Shown here: positions 17,685 to 25,579 of the stretch, in pieces
How positions within the stretch are numbered: position 1 is the first letter of the stretch
Layout of the letters: every line of letters begins with the position of its first letter
NCBI GenBank assembly: GCA_964510515.1
Contig: CAZEAU010000015.1
Coordinates: 1-59,894, forward strand
From: SURF-21 sp964510515
Lineage (GTDB): Bacteria; Actinomycetota; Geothermincolia; Geothermincolales; RBG-13-55-18
Direction: 5' to 3'
Length of the DNA: 59,894 nucleotides
Translations under genes and position numbers: made by a program
Notes under the pieces: generated by a model
Databases searched by the model: none
What the model was told of the DNA's origin: nothing
What the model saw: the letters and a program-made list of their open reading frames with translations, nothing else

Positions 17685-17697
17685 GGAGTATATTGCA

Positions 17698-19152
17698 TTG
17701 GATCCCTACTATGCCATGAAAGCATGGGAGCTGCGCGGGCTCCTCGGCCGTGGAGAGGTGAAAGCGGCGGAGGTCCTGGACTCGGTGCTGGCGCGCACGG
17801 AGGAGGTGGAGAAGCGGGTGCACGCTTTTATCACGCCCACCCCGGAGGGGGCGCGCGCCGCGACGGCCGACGGCGCCGCGGGCGGGGCGGCGGGTATTCC
17901 CATGGCGGTCAAGGACGTCCTGTGTACACGGGGAGTGCGCACCACCTGCGGGTCGCGCATGCTCGAGGCCTATGTGCCCGTGTACGACGCGGCGGTGATA
18001 GAGAGGTTGCGTGGAGAAGGGCTGGTGATGGTGGGCAAGACCAACACGGACGAGTTCGCCATGGGCTCCTCGACCGAGAGCTCCGCCTACGGCCCCACCC
18101 GCAACCCCTGGGACCTGGAGCGCGTCCCCGGCGGCTCCAGCGGCGGCTCGGCGGCGGCGGTGGCGGCGGGGGAGGCCATCTGGGCGTTGGGCTCGGATAG
18201 CGGCGGCTCCGTCCGCCAGCCCGCTTGCTTCTGCGGCCTGGTGGGGATGAAGCCCACCTATGGGCTCATATCCCGCTACGGCCTGACGGGCCTGGCCTCC
18301 TCGCTCGACCAGGTGGGGACGATAACTCGCGACGTGAGGGACTGCGCCCTGCTCCTCTCCCTGCTGGCCGGGCACGACCCTCGCGATTCCACCTCCCTGG
18401 ATGTGGAGGCCCCCGACTACCTGGAGGAGATGCGGGGCGGCATAGAGGGCATGAGAGTGGGAGTGCCGCGGGAGCTCATGCGAGGAGGGGGCCTGACGGA
18501 CGGAGTGAGGAAAGCGGTGGAGGCCTGCTTGGGCCGCTTCGCTCGCCTGGGAGCGGAGGTGGAGGAGGCGGGCCTGCCCAACCTGGAATACGCGCTATCC
18601 GCCTTTGGCGTCATCGCCGCGGCCGAGGCCAGCTCCAACCTGGCGCGTTTCGACGGCGTGCGCTACGGCATGCGAGCGCGGGAGGCCGGAGACGTGGCGG
18701 AGATGTACGTGCGCACGCGCAGCGCCGGGTTCGGGCCCGAGGTGAAGCGGCGCATCCTCCTGGGAACGCATGTCCTCTCCGCCGCGCATTACGAGGCCTA
18801 TTACCGCCAGGCGCAGAAGGTGAGGAGCCTCATCGTGAGGGACTTCCAGGCCGCCTGGGAGCGGTTCGACGTCCTCGTCGGCCCGACCTCGCCCACCCCG
18901 GCCTTCAGGCTGGGGGAGAAAACACAGGACCCGTCGGCCATGTACCTGGCCGACGCCTGCACCGTGCCCGCCAACCTGGCCGGCATCCCGGCCATCAGCA
19001 TCCCCTGCGGCATGGAGGACGGCCTGCCGCTCGGCTTGCAGATCATGGGCAAGGCCCTGGGAGAGGCGGCGCTGCTGCGCGCCGCACGCGCCATGGAGGG
19101 GGCGATCGCCTTCGCCGCGGCGCCGGGGAAGGAGAAGGGGGTGGGGGCATGA
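17698..19152 (+). CDS. gatA: Aspartyl/glutamyl-tRNA amidotransferase subunit A
   Basis: The amidase subunit of GatCAB, which releases ammonia from glutamine or asparagine for conversion of Glu-tRNA(Gln) to Gln-tRNA(Gln). 484 residues. The amidase-signature Ser-cisSer-Lys triad elements are present: AVKDV (Lys), GSDSGGSVRQPA and PGGSSGGSAAAVA. The TTG start at 17698 gives LDPYYAMKAWELRGLL, matching GatA N-termini. The stop overlaps the gatB ATG. Confidence 0.97.
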   Translation: MDPYYAMKAWELRGLLGRGEVKAAEVLDSVLARTEEVEKRVHAFITPTPEGARAATADGAAGGAAGIPMAVKDVLCTRGVRTTCGSRMLEAYVPVYDAAVIERLRGEGLVMVGKTNTDEFAMGSSTESSAYGPTRNPWDLERVPGGSSGGSAAAVAAGEAIWALGSDSGGSVRQPACFCGLVGMKPTYGLISRYGLTGLASSLDQVGTITRDVRDCALLLSLLAGHDPRDSTSLDVEAPDYLEEMRGGIEGMRVGVPRELMRGGGLTDGVRKAVEACLGRFARLGAEVEEAGLPNLEYALSAFGVIAAAEASSNLARFDGVRYGMRAREAGDVAEMYVRTRSAGFGPEVKRRILLGTHVLSAAHYEAYYRQAQKVRSLIVRDFQAAWERFDVLVGPTSPTPAFRLGEKTQDPSAMYLADACTVPANLAGIPAISIPCGMEDGLPLGLQIMGKALGEAALLRAARAMEGAIAFAAAPGKEKGVGA

Positions 19153-20606
19153 GCGCCTACGAAGCCGTGATCGGGCTGGAGATCCACGTCGAGCTCAAGA
19201 CCCGCTCCAAGATGTTCTGCTCTTGCGACGCCTCCTTCGGGGGTGAGCCCAACTCCAGGACCTGCCCGGTATGCCTGGGCCTTCCCGGGGCGCTGCCGGT
19301 GCTCAATCGCAGGACGGTCGAGCTGGCGACACGCCTGGCCCTGGCCCTGAACAGCGAGATCTCCCCCCACAGCACCTTTCACCGCAAGAATTACTTCTAC
19401 CCCGATATGCCCAAGAACTACCAGATCTCCCAGTTCGACCTGCCCCTGGGGGTGGGTGGCCACCTGGAGATGGAAACGGAAGAAGGCGGGATGCGGGTGG
19501 ATATCAACCGCGTGCACCTGGAGGAGGACACCGGCAAGACGGTACACGTGGGCGAGAGCGGCAGGATACACGGCTCGGAATACAGCCTGGAGGACTTCAA
19601 TCGGGCGGGCGTGCCCCTGCTGGAGATCGTGACCGAGCCCGACATGCGCACCCCCGCACAGGCCCGTATTTTCCTGCAGGAACTCAAGAGCATCATGGAG
19701 CACCTGGAGATCTCGGACTGCAAGATGGAGGAGGGAAGCCTGCGCTGCGATGCCAACGTCTCGCTGCGCAGGCAGGGAGAGACGCGCCTGGGGGTGAAGG
19801 CCGAGGTGAAGAACATGAACTCCTTCCGTGCCGTTTACCGCGCCCTCGAGCACGAGATCGAGAGGCAGAGCGAGGTGCTCTCGCAGGGGGGGGAGGTGGT
19901 GCAGGAAACCCGGCACTGGGACGCGGACGCCAACGTGACCACCCCCCTGCGCAGCAAGGAGCGCGCCTTCGATTACCGCTATTTCCCCGACCCGGACCTG
20001 GTCCCGCTGGAGCTGGACAGCGCTTTCATCGCCGAGGTGAGCGCCGGACTTCCCGAGCTGCCTTCGCAGAGGAGGAGGCGCTTGCGCGAGGACTACGGCC
20101 TGCCCGAGCACGATGCGGGGATGCTGACCTCCTCCAAGGCCATGGGCGACTTCTACGAGGCCGCGGTGGCGGCGGGGGCGGAGGCCAAGGCGGCGAGCAA
20201 CTGGATGATGGGGGAACTTTCCGCCTTCCTCAATGCTCACAACAAGGAGATCGACGAGGTCGCGACGACCCCGGCTCAATTGGCAGGCATGCTGGACCTG
20301 GTGGAGAGGGGGGTCATCAGCGGCAAGATCGCCAAAACGATATTCGAGGAGATGATGACCGGCGGCAGGGATGCGGAGGATATCGTCAAGGAGAGGGACA
20401 TCACCCAGATCAGTGACGAGTCGGAGCTGGTGGGCTACATTGAGGAGGCGATAAGGGATAATCCGGCCAGCGTCGAAGATTACCGTAAAGGCAAAGGCAA
20501 AGCGCTGGGGTTCCTGGTCGGGCAGGTAATGCGCAGAACCGGGGGGAGGGCCAACCCGCAGGCGCTGAACGAGCTGCTGCGCAGCAGGCTGGACGGCGGA
20601 GCCTGA
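19149..20606 (+). CDS. gatB: Aspartyl/glutamyl-tRNA amidotransferase subunit B
   Basis: The kinase/tRNA-binding subunit of GatCAB. 485 residues from ATG 19149 (ATGA overlap with gatA). It begins YEAVIGLEIHVELKT and contains SRTCPVCLGLPGALPVLN, DMPKNYQISQFD and NFNRAGVPLLEIV-type motifs (DFNRAGVPLLEIVTEPD). The C-terminal GatB/YqeY tail domain starts at about residue 335. With GatA, GatC, GltX and the tRNA-Gln gene in this window it forms the indirect glutaminyl-tRNA route. Confidence 0.97.
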   Translation: MSAYEAVIGLEIHVELKTRSKMFCSCDASFGGEPNSRTCPVCLGLPGALPVLNRRTVELATRLALALNSEISPHSTFHRKNYFYPDMPKNYQISQFDLPLGVGGHLEMETEEGGMRVDINRVHLEEDTGKTVHVGESGRIHGSEYSLEDFNRAGVPLLEIVTEPDMRTPAQARIFLQELKSIMEHLEISDCKMEEGSLRCDANVSLRRQGETRLGVKAEVKNMNSFRAVYRALEHEIERQSEVLSQGGEVVQETRHWDADANVTTPLRSKERAFDYRYFPDPDLVPLELDSAFIAEVSAGLPELPSQRRRRLREDYGLPEHDAGMLTSSKAMGDFYEAAVAAGAEAKAASNWMMGELSAFLNAHNKEIDEVATTPAQLAGMLDLVERGVISGKIAKTIFEEMMTGGRDAEDIVKERDITQISDESELVGYIEEAIRDNPASVEDYRKGKGKALGFLVGQVMRRTGGRANPQALNELLRSRLDGGA

Positions 20607-20637
20607 GTGTTCCGGACGTAAAAACAGGAGGTAAGAG

Positions 20638-21489
20638 ATGGAAAGCGATACGCAGATGACCTGTCCGAGTTGCGGCAAGCCAGTGGATGAAGGCGCCGCC
20701 TTCTGCGCCAACTGCGGAGCCGCCGTGGGCGGCGAGGCCGCTGCGGCGGGCGCCGCCGCGCCCCAGGCCGCTCCTCCCTCCCCCGGGGTGCCGCCCCCTC
20801 CCCCACAGGCGCCGCCGACCGGCGGGGAAGGGGTCGTGGCTCCCGCGGCGGGCCCGGCACCGGGGGCGCCGCCCAGGCGCGGAAAAGCCGGCCTCATCGT
20901 GGGGGTGCTGGTCGGGGCGCTCATCGTCGCGGGCATCGTGGTGCTGGTGCTCTGGCTGACCATGTGGAGGGACGGCGGAGGGGGCGGCACCGGGAGCCCC
21001 CTGGAGCTCGCGGAAAAATTCATAAGCGCAATGCAGAAGGGAGACGTTGACGCTTACCTGGACAGTTTCGAGGCCGGCTTCCTCGAGGACGAGGAGGAAC
21101 TCGAGGGATTGGGCATGGACCTCAAGGAATTGCTCAAGATGACCTTTTCGATGATGGACGTGAGCTTCAAGGGCTATGAGCTCAAGCTGGAGTCGGAGTC
21201 GGGGGGCAGAGCCACGGTGGTGACGACCAGGGGGACCATGGTCATGTCGGTGTGGGGCTTCGAGGAGGAGTTCGACCTGGCCGAAAACCCCATGGTCTTC
21301 GAGATGGTCAAGAAAGGCGGCAGGTGGTACCTGACCGGGGACCCCATGCCCGGCTCCTCGGACGGGGGGCTCGACTTCGACATGGATGATTACGACTTCG
21401 ACATGGATGATTACCATTTCGACCTGGATGATTACGATTTCGAGGACTTCGATTTCGAGGACTTCGACCTCGAGGGCCTGGGTCTATAG
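20638..21489 (+). CDS. Zinc-ribbon membrane-anchored protein with Asp/aromatic repeat tail
   Basis: 283 residues. A zinc ribbon (MTCPSCGKPV...FCANCGAAV, about 6-30) is followed by a Pro/Ala-rich linker (about 35-80), a single helix (LIVGVLVGALIVAGIVVLVLWL, about 84-105), and a soluble domain (about 115-240, ELAEKFISAMQKGDVDAYL) resembling the DUF4878/lumazine-like accessory fold of lipoprotein-type proteins. The tail of about 40 residues is made of repeated DYDFDMDD and EDFDF units, almost only Asp, Glu, Phe and Tyr. The tail is overwhelmingly negative and may bind metal ions or basic partners outside the membrane; this is inference. It starts after AGGAGGTAAGAG, 31 bp after gatB. Confidence 0.7.
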   Translation: MESDTQMTCPSCGKPVDEGAAFCANCGAAVGGEAAAAGAAAPQAAPPSPGVPPPPPQAPPTGGEGVVAPAAGPAPGAPPRRGKAGLIVGVLVGALIVAGIVVLVLWLTMWRDGGGGGTGSPLELAEKFISAMQKGDVDAYLDSFEAGFLEDEEELEGLGMDLKELLKMTFSMMDVSFKGYELKLESESGGRATVVTTRGTMVMSVWGFEEEFDLAENPMVFEMVKKGGRWYLTGDPMPGSSDGGLDFDMDDYDFDMDDYHFDLDDYDFEDFDFEDFDLEGLGL

Positions 21490-21535
21490 GCCTTCGGCGC
21501 AGAGGACCGCGAGCAGGCCCCGCTGTCCCGGGAGG

Positions 21536-21613
21536 CCCGGGGGGATGAAACCCCCCCGGGGGGGGCGAACGCATGTCGAGGCGGGGCACCGCGCCCCGCC
21601 TCATCGCGTTCGC
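21536..21613. terminator. Two tandem GC-rich hairpins between convergent genes
   Basis: First hairpin: CCCGGGGGG (21536-21544) pairs with CCCCCCGGG (21552-21560). Second hairpin: an outer stem GCGAACGC (21565-21572)/GCGTTCGC (21606-21613) and an inner stem GAGGCGGGGC (21578-21587)/GCCCCGCCTC (21593-21602). Neither is followed by a T run, so they are strong structures whose terminator role for the zinc-ribbon gene is an inference. Confidence 0.5.
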
Positions 21614-21640
21614 TCCGCACAAGAGGGCGGGCGAGGCCGG

Positions 21641-21672
21641 AAAAAAGCACGGGGGCTTAATTGCCCCCGTGC
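21641..21672 (-). terminator. Rho-independent terminator of lpd-gcvH
   Basis: On the minus strand, a perfect 10-bp stem (GCACGGGGGC 21647-21656 / GCCCCCGTGC 21663-21672, loop TTAATT on the plus strand) is followed by six T residues (AAAAAA at 21641-21646 on plus). It lies 28 bp past the gcvH stop. Confidence 0.9.
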
Positions 21673-21699
21673 CGCAAAAAACCTTCTTGCGCGGCCGGC

Positions 21700-22080
21700 T
21701 CAGGATTCCGAGGTCAGTTTCTCGTAGGCGGCGGCGTCCATGAGGTCGGCCGCTCCGGAGTCGTCCGCCAGCTCGACCTTGACCATCCAGCCGGCCTCGT
21801 AGCAGTCTTCGTTGATGATCTCGGGCGCCTCGACCACCTCCTGGTTGGTCTCCACGATGGTCCCGTTGACCGGGCTGTAGACGTCGGAGACAGACTTCAC
21901 GGACTCGATCTCCGCGTAGGGCTTGCCCGCGCCGACCTCCGTCCCCTTCTCGGGAAGCTCCAGGAAGACTATTTCACCCAGCTGGTCCTGGGCGTAATAG
22001 GTGATCCCCAGGGTGGCCGTGTTGCCCTCGATACGGGCCCAGCAATGCTCTGCGTGGTACTTCAGATCATCAGGGTACAT
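21700..22080 (-). CDS. gcvH: Glycine cleavage system H protein
   Basis: A lipoate-carrying shuttle protein of 126 residues, the usual GcvH length. It contains the WARIEGNTATLGITYYAQDQLGEIVFLELP hallmark region (conserved parts ITYYAQDQLG and VFLELP), and the lipoylation lysine in ESVKSVSD, followed by the PVNGTIVETN segment. It is the second gene of a two-gene minus-strand unit behind lpd and ends at a clear terminator. No gcvT or gcvP is near; the protein may serve a glycine system elsewhere or act as a lipoate carrier. Confidence 0.96.
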   Translation of the reverse strand: MYPDDLKYHAEHCWARIEGNTATLGITYYAQDQLGEIVFLELPEKGTEVGAGKPYAEIESVKSVSDVYSPVNGTIVETNQEVVEAPEIINEDCYEAGWMVKVELADDSGAADLMDAAAYEKLTSES

Positions 22081-22158
22081 CTACCTTCACCTCCACCTAG
22101 TTCGTGAACGACTATGCCATGATAACCCAACCGCCGGGCGTATGCCACAGGCGGCCTG

Positions 22159-23568
22159 TCACTTGCGCGCCGGGGCGGCGTGGATGGCGCGGCCGTGTGC
22201 CGCCTCCGCCGCCTCCATGACCGCCTCCGAGAGGCTGGGATGGGCGTGCACCGTTCTTCCCACCTGTTCGGCGGTGATGCCCATCTGTATGGCCAGGGCC
22301 AGCTCGTGGATGAGGTCGGAGGCGTGGGCGCTCATGATCTGGCAGCCGATTATCCTGTCCGACGAGGCCTCCACGACCAGCTGGATGAAGCCCTGCCCCT
22401 TGCCCATGGCCAGGGCCTTGCCCAGGCCGCCGAACATGAAGCGCCCGATGCGGGTCTCGATGCCCTGTTCCTCCGCCTTGGCGGGGGTGAGGCCGACGCT
22501 GGCGATCTCCGGTTGCGTGAATATGCACGCGGGAACGACGTCGTAGTTCATCACCGCGTCCATGCCCATGGCATTCTCGGCCGCGCACACGCCCTCGAAG
22601 GAGGCCACGTGCGCGAGGAGGACTCCGCCCACCACGTCGCCGATGGCGTAGACGCCGGGGACGCTGGTCTCCAGGCGCTCGTCGACCACGATCTCGCCGC
22701 GCTTGCCCAGTTCCACCCCGACCTCGTCGAGCCCGAGGCCGGCGGAGTTGAGCGACCTGCCGATGGACACCAGGAGCTTGTCTGCCTCCAGGATGTCGCC
22801 GCTGGAAAGCCTGGCCTTGACGCCGTCGGGGCGGTATTCGACCATCTCCTCGATGGTGGTCTCGGTGAGGATATCGATGCCCTTCCTGCCCAGGATGCGC
22901 TTCATCTGCTGCGAGACGCGGTCGTCTTCCGTGGGGAGGATGCGCGGCATGAGCTCCACCATGGTGACCTTGGTGCCCAGGGCGTTATAGACGGTGGCGA
23001 ACTCAGAGCCCACCACGCCGCTGCCTACGATGATCATGCTCTTGGGGATCTCGGTGAGCTCCAGCCCCTCCGTCGAGGTGAGGATGGCCGGCTGGTCGAA
23101 ATCGAAGGTGGGCAGCCGGGCCGGTTCGGAGCCGGTGGCCAGGATGACCTTCTCGGTGTCGATGACTCTCTCGCCCTCTTCCGTCTCCACCTTGACCCGG
23201 GTGGGCGAAACCAGGCTCGCCGTGCCCTTGACGACCTCGGCCTTGTTGGCTTTGAGCAGTTGCGCTACCCCGTTGCGCAGTTGCGCGCTCACCTTATCCT
23301 TGCGCTCGACCATGGCCTTGAGGTCGGGGACCGGCTCCGCTACCTTGATGCCGTATTCCTCCGCCGCCTTGATGGTCTCCAGCGCCTCGGCGCACGCCAG
23401 CATGGCCTTGGTGGGAATGCATCCCCGGTTGAGACAGGTCCCACCCAGGAGGTCTTTTTCCACCAGCACCACTCCAGTGCCCAGCTGGGCCGCCCTGATC
23501 GCCGCCACGTATCCCCCGGGACCCGCTCCGATGATCACCAGCCTGGCTTTCTGCGAATCTGCTGCCAT
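22159..23568 (-). CDS. lpdA: Dihydrolipoyl dehydrogenase
   Basis: A 469-residue flavoprotein disulfide reductase that reoxidises dihydrolipoamide on H protein or E2 subunits using NAD+. The FAD site GAGPGGYVAAIRAAQLG is near the start; the redox-active pair is in GGTCLNRGCIPTKAM; an NAD-binding GSGVVGSEFA motif is present; the dimer-domain active base is in HAHPSLSE. The ATG at 23568 follows AAGGAGGA. It is transcribed divergently from the aconitase-type gene and precedes gcvH by 78 bp. Confidence 0.96.
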   Translation of the reverse strand: MAADSQKARLVIIGAGPGGYVAAIRAAQLGTGVVLVEKDLLGGTCLNRGCIPTKAMLACAEALETIKAAEEYGIKVAEPVPDLKAMVERKDKVSAQLRNGVAQLLKANKAEVVKGTASLVSPTRVKVETEEGERVIDTEKVILATGSEPARLPTFDFDQPAILTSTEGLELTEIPKSMIIVGSGVVGSEFATVYNALGTKVTMVELMPRILPTEDDRVSQQMKRILGRKGIDILTETTIEEMVEYRPDGVKARLSSGDILEADKLLVSIGRSLNSAGLGLDEVGVELGKRGEIVVDERLETSVPGVYAIGDVVGGVLLAHVASFEGVCAAENAMGMDAVMNYDVVPACIFTQPEIASVGLTPAKAEEQGIETRIGRFMFGGLGKALAMGKGQGFIQLVVEASSDRIIGCQIMSAHASDLIHELALAIQMGITAEQVGRTVHAHPSLSEAVMEAAEAAHGRAIHAAPARK

Positions 23569-23641
23569 GTCTTCCTCCTTCGAAATGCTTCTTCGATCCG
23601 GCGGGGCTCAATACCCATGACGGTCTCCATACATCCAGATT

Positions 23642-23670
23642 ATTCTATCATTAACCCTGCCCTCCCTGAA
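23642..23670 (-). promoter_or_regulatory. Putative lpd promoter in the divergent intergenic region
   Basis: On the minus strand a TAGAAT box (plus 23642-23647) lies 17 bp from a weak TTCAGG (23665-23670), about 75 bp before the lpd ATG. The -35 is poor, so confidence is low. Confidence 0.35.
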
Positions 23671-23797
23671 GCCGGCCCCGCGCGCCGGAGGCCGGGCCCG
23701 CCTTTGCGAAATCAGCGCCGGTGTTGAATAATGGTAGCCGGATTTGAGGGAGCGGAGAACGGATGCGGGAGAGAAACGACATGCGAGGAGAAGACCA

Positions 23798-25051
23798 ATG
23801 GGCATGAGCATGGCGGAGAAGATATTCTCCGCTCACTGCGGCCGCGAGGTCAGGGCGGGAGAACTGGTCGTGGCCGAGGTGGACTTCATGATGGGCCAGG
23901 ACGGCACCTCGCCGCTGGCCATCGAGGCTTTCGGCGAGCTCGGGGGCGGAAAGGTACGCGACCCCTCGCGGGTGGCGCTGGTCATAGACCACAGCGCTCC
24001 CAGCCCGCTGGAGGGGGTGTCGGAGCTGCATACCATGATGCGCGCTTTCGCCGCCGAGCAGGAGATGAGGATCTACGACGTGGGCTGCGGCGTATGCCAC
24101 TGCCTCCTGCCGGAACAGGGGCACGTGGCGCCCGGCGACATCGTCATCGGCGCCGATTCGCACACCACCACCTACGGGGCGGTCAACGTCTTCTCCACCG
24201 GGGTGGGCTCCACCGACCTGGCCGCGGCCATGCTCACCGGCAAGCTGTGGTTCAAGGTCCCGTCCAGCATGCGCCTGGAGCTGCGAGGAAAGCTGCCGCC
24301 CGGCGTTTACTCCAAGGACGTCGCCCTCTTTCTGGCCGGCGAGCTCACCGCGGACGGCGCCACCTACCTGGCGGTGGAATACGGCGGCGAGACGATAAGC
24401 TCGCTGAGCGTGGAGGCGCGCTTCACCATCGCCAACATGGCGGTGGAGATGGGGGCCAAGGCGGGGCTGATGGAGGCGGACGAGAAGACCATGGCCTGGC
24501 TCGAGGGGCGGGTCCGGCGCCCCTTAACGCCCGCGGCCCCCGACCCCGATGCCGCTTACGTGGAGGTGAGGGAGTTCGACCTCGGCGGCCTCACGCCGCA
24601 GCTGGCGGAGCCCCACCGCGTGGACAAGGTGAGGCCGGTGGAGGACCTGGAGGGCATTTCCATACAGGAGGCGGTCATCGGCACCTGCACCAACGGCCGC
24701 CTGGAGGACCTGGAGGTGGCGGCGCGCATCCTGGGCGGAAGGAGGGTGAGCCCGCAGGTGCGCCTCATCGTGGCGCCCGCCTCCCGGCAGGTGCTCCTGG
24801 ACGCCATGCAAGCAGGGATAGCGCAGAGGCTGGTCGAGGCCGGCGCGGCCCTGGTGACTCCGGGATGCGGCCCGTGCGTGGGCACCCACAACGGCGTGCC
24901 CTCGGACGGGGAGCGGGTGATCTCCACCGCCAACCGCAACTTCAAGGGGCGCATGGGCAACGCGGAGGCCTCCATCTACCTGGCCAGCCCGGCCACGGTG
25001 GCGGCCAGCGCGGTGGCGGGGAAGATAACCGATCCCCGGCGCATGTTGTAA
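23798..25051 (+). CDS. LeuC/AcnA-superfamily hydro-lyase large subunit, probably aconitase- or homoaconitase-type
   Basis: A 417-residue protein of the short LeuC/HacA class with [4Fe-4S] ligands in GTCTNG and GCGPCVG. Conserved ADSHTTTYGAVNVFSTGVGSTD is present. It is the first of two LeuCD sets in the window. The other set lies next to leuA and leuB, while this one is coupled to an isocitrate-dehydrogenase-like gene. I therefore infer cis-aconitate hydration (citrate to isocitrate) rather than isopropylmalate isomerisation. Homocitrate or citramalate-derived substrates remain possible. The start ATG 23798 has GAGGAG 7 bp upstream; the frame is open further upstream to 23744. Confidence 0.85.
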   Translation: MGMSMAEKIFSAHCGREVRAGELVVAEVDFMMGQDGTSPLAIEAFGELGGGKVRDPSRVALVIDHSAPSPLEGVSELHTMMRAFAAEQEMRIYDVGCGVCHCLLPEQGHVAPGDIVIGADSHTTTYGAVNVFSTGVGSTDLAAAMLTGKLWFKVPSSMRLELRGKLPPGVYSKDVALFLAGELTADGATYLAVEYGGETISSLSVEARFTIANMAVEMGAKAGLMEADEKTMAWLEGRVRRPLTPAAPDPDAAYVEVREFDLGGLTPQLAEPHRVDKVRPVEDLEGISIQEAVIGTCTNGRLEDLEVAARILGGRRVSPQVRLIVAPASRQVLLDAMQAGIAQRLVEAGAALVTPGCGPCVGTHNGVPSDGERVISTANRNFKGRMGNAEASIYLASPATVAASAVAGKITDPRRML

Positions 25052-25069
25052 GGGAAGGGGCGGAGGCAA

Positions 25070-25579
25070 ATGGCAAAAGGCATGGTTCTCAGGGGAAGGG
25101 CTCACATCTTCGGCCGCGACGTCAACACCGACTACATAATCTCCGGCAAATATAAGTTCAAGACCCTGGATATGGACGAGCTGGCCGGACACTGCATGGA
25201 GGACATCGACCCCGACTTTCCGCAGCGGGTGCAGCCGGGGGACTTCATCGTCGCCGGCGGTAATTTCGGCTGCGGGTCCTCCCGGGAGCAGGCGCCCCTG
25301 GTCATCAAGCATGCCGGGGTGGGCGCCGTGCTGGCCCCCTCCTTCGCCCGCATCTTCTTCCGCAACGCCATCAACAAGGGATTGCCCGCGGTGGAGTGCG
25401 ACACGGCGGGAGTGGAGGCCGGCGACGAACTGGAGGTTGACCTGGAGGCGGGCCGGGTGAGGAATCTCACCCGGGGCAGCGAGGTCGAGATCGCCCCCCT
25501 GCCTGCGGTGATGATGGACATCCTGGCGGAGGGGGGCCTCACCGCGTACCTGAGGAAACACGGAGGGTTTGAGCTATGA
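25070..25579 (+). CDS. LeuD/AcnA-superfamily hydro-lyase small subunit (partner of preceding gene)
   Basis: A 169-residue swivel-domain subunit with GRDVNTDYIISG near the N-terminus and the conserved GGNFGCGSSREQAP active-site loop. The substrate-recognition loop after the NTD motif reads Y28-K29-F30-K31, against Y-L-T-L in the second LeuD of this window. In related archaeal enzymes a basic residue in this loop goes with tricarboxylic substrates bearing an extra carboxylate, which supports an aconitase/homoaconitase role. The stop overlaps the next ATG by four bases. Confidence 0.87.
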   Translation: MAKGMVLRGRAHIFGRDVNTDYIISGKYKFKTLDMDELAGHCMEDIDPDFPQRVQPGDFIVAGGNFGCGSSREQAPLVIKHAGVGAVLAPSFARIFFRNAINKGLPAVECDTAGVEAGDELEVDLEAGRVRNLTRGSEVEIAPLPAVMMDILAEGGLTAYLRKHGGFEL

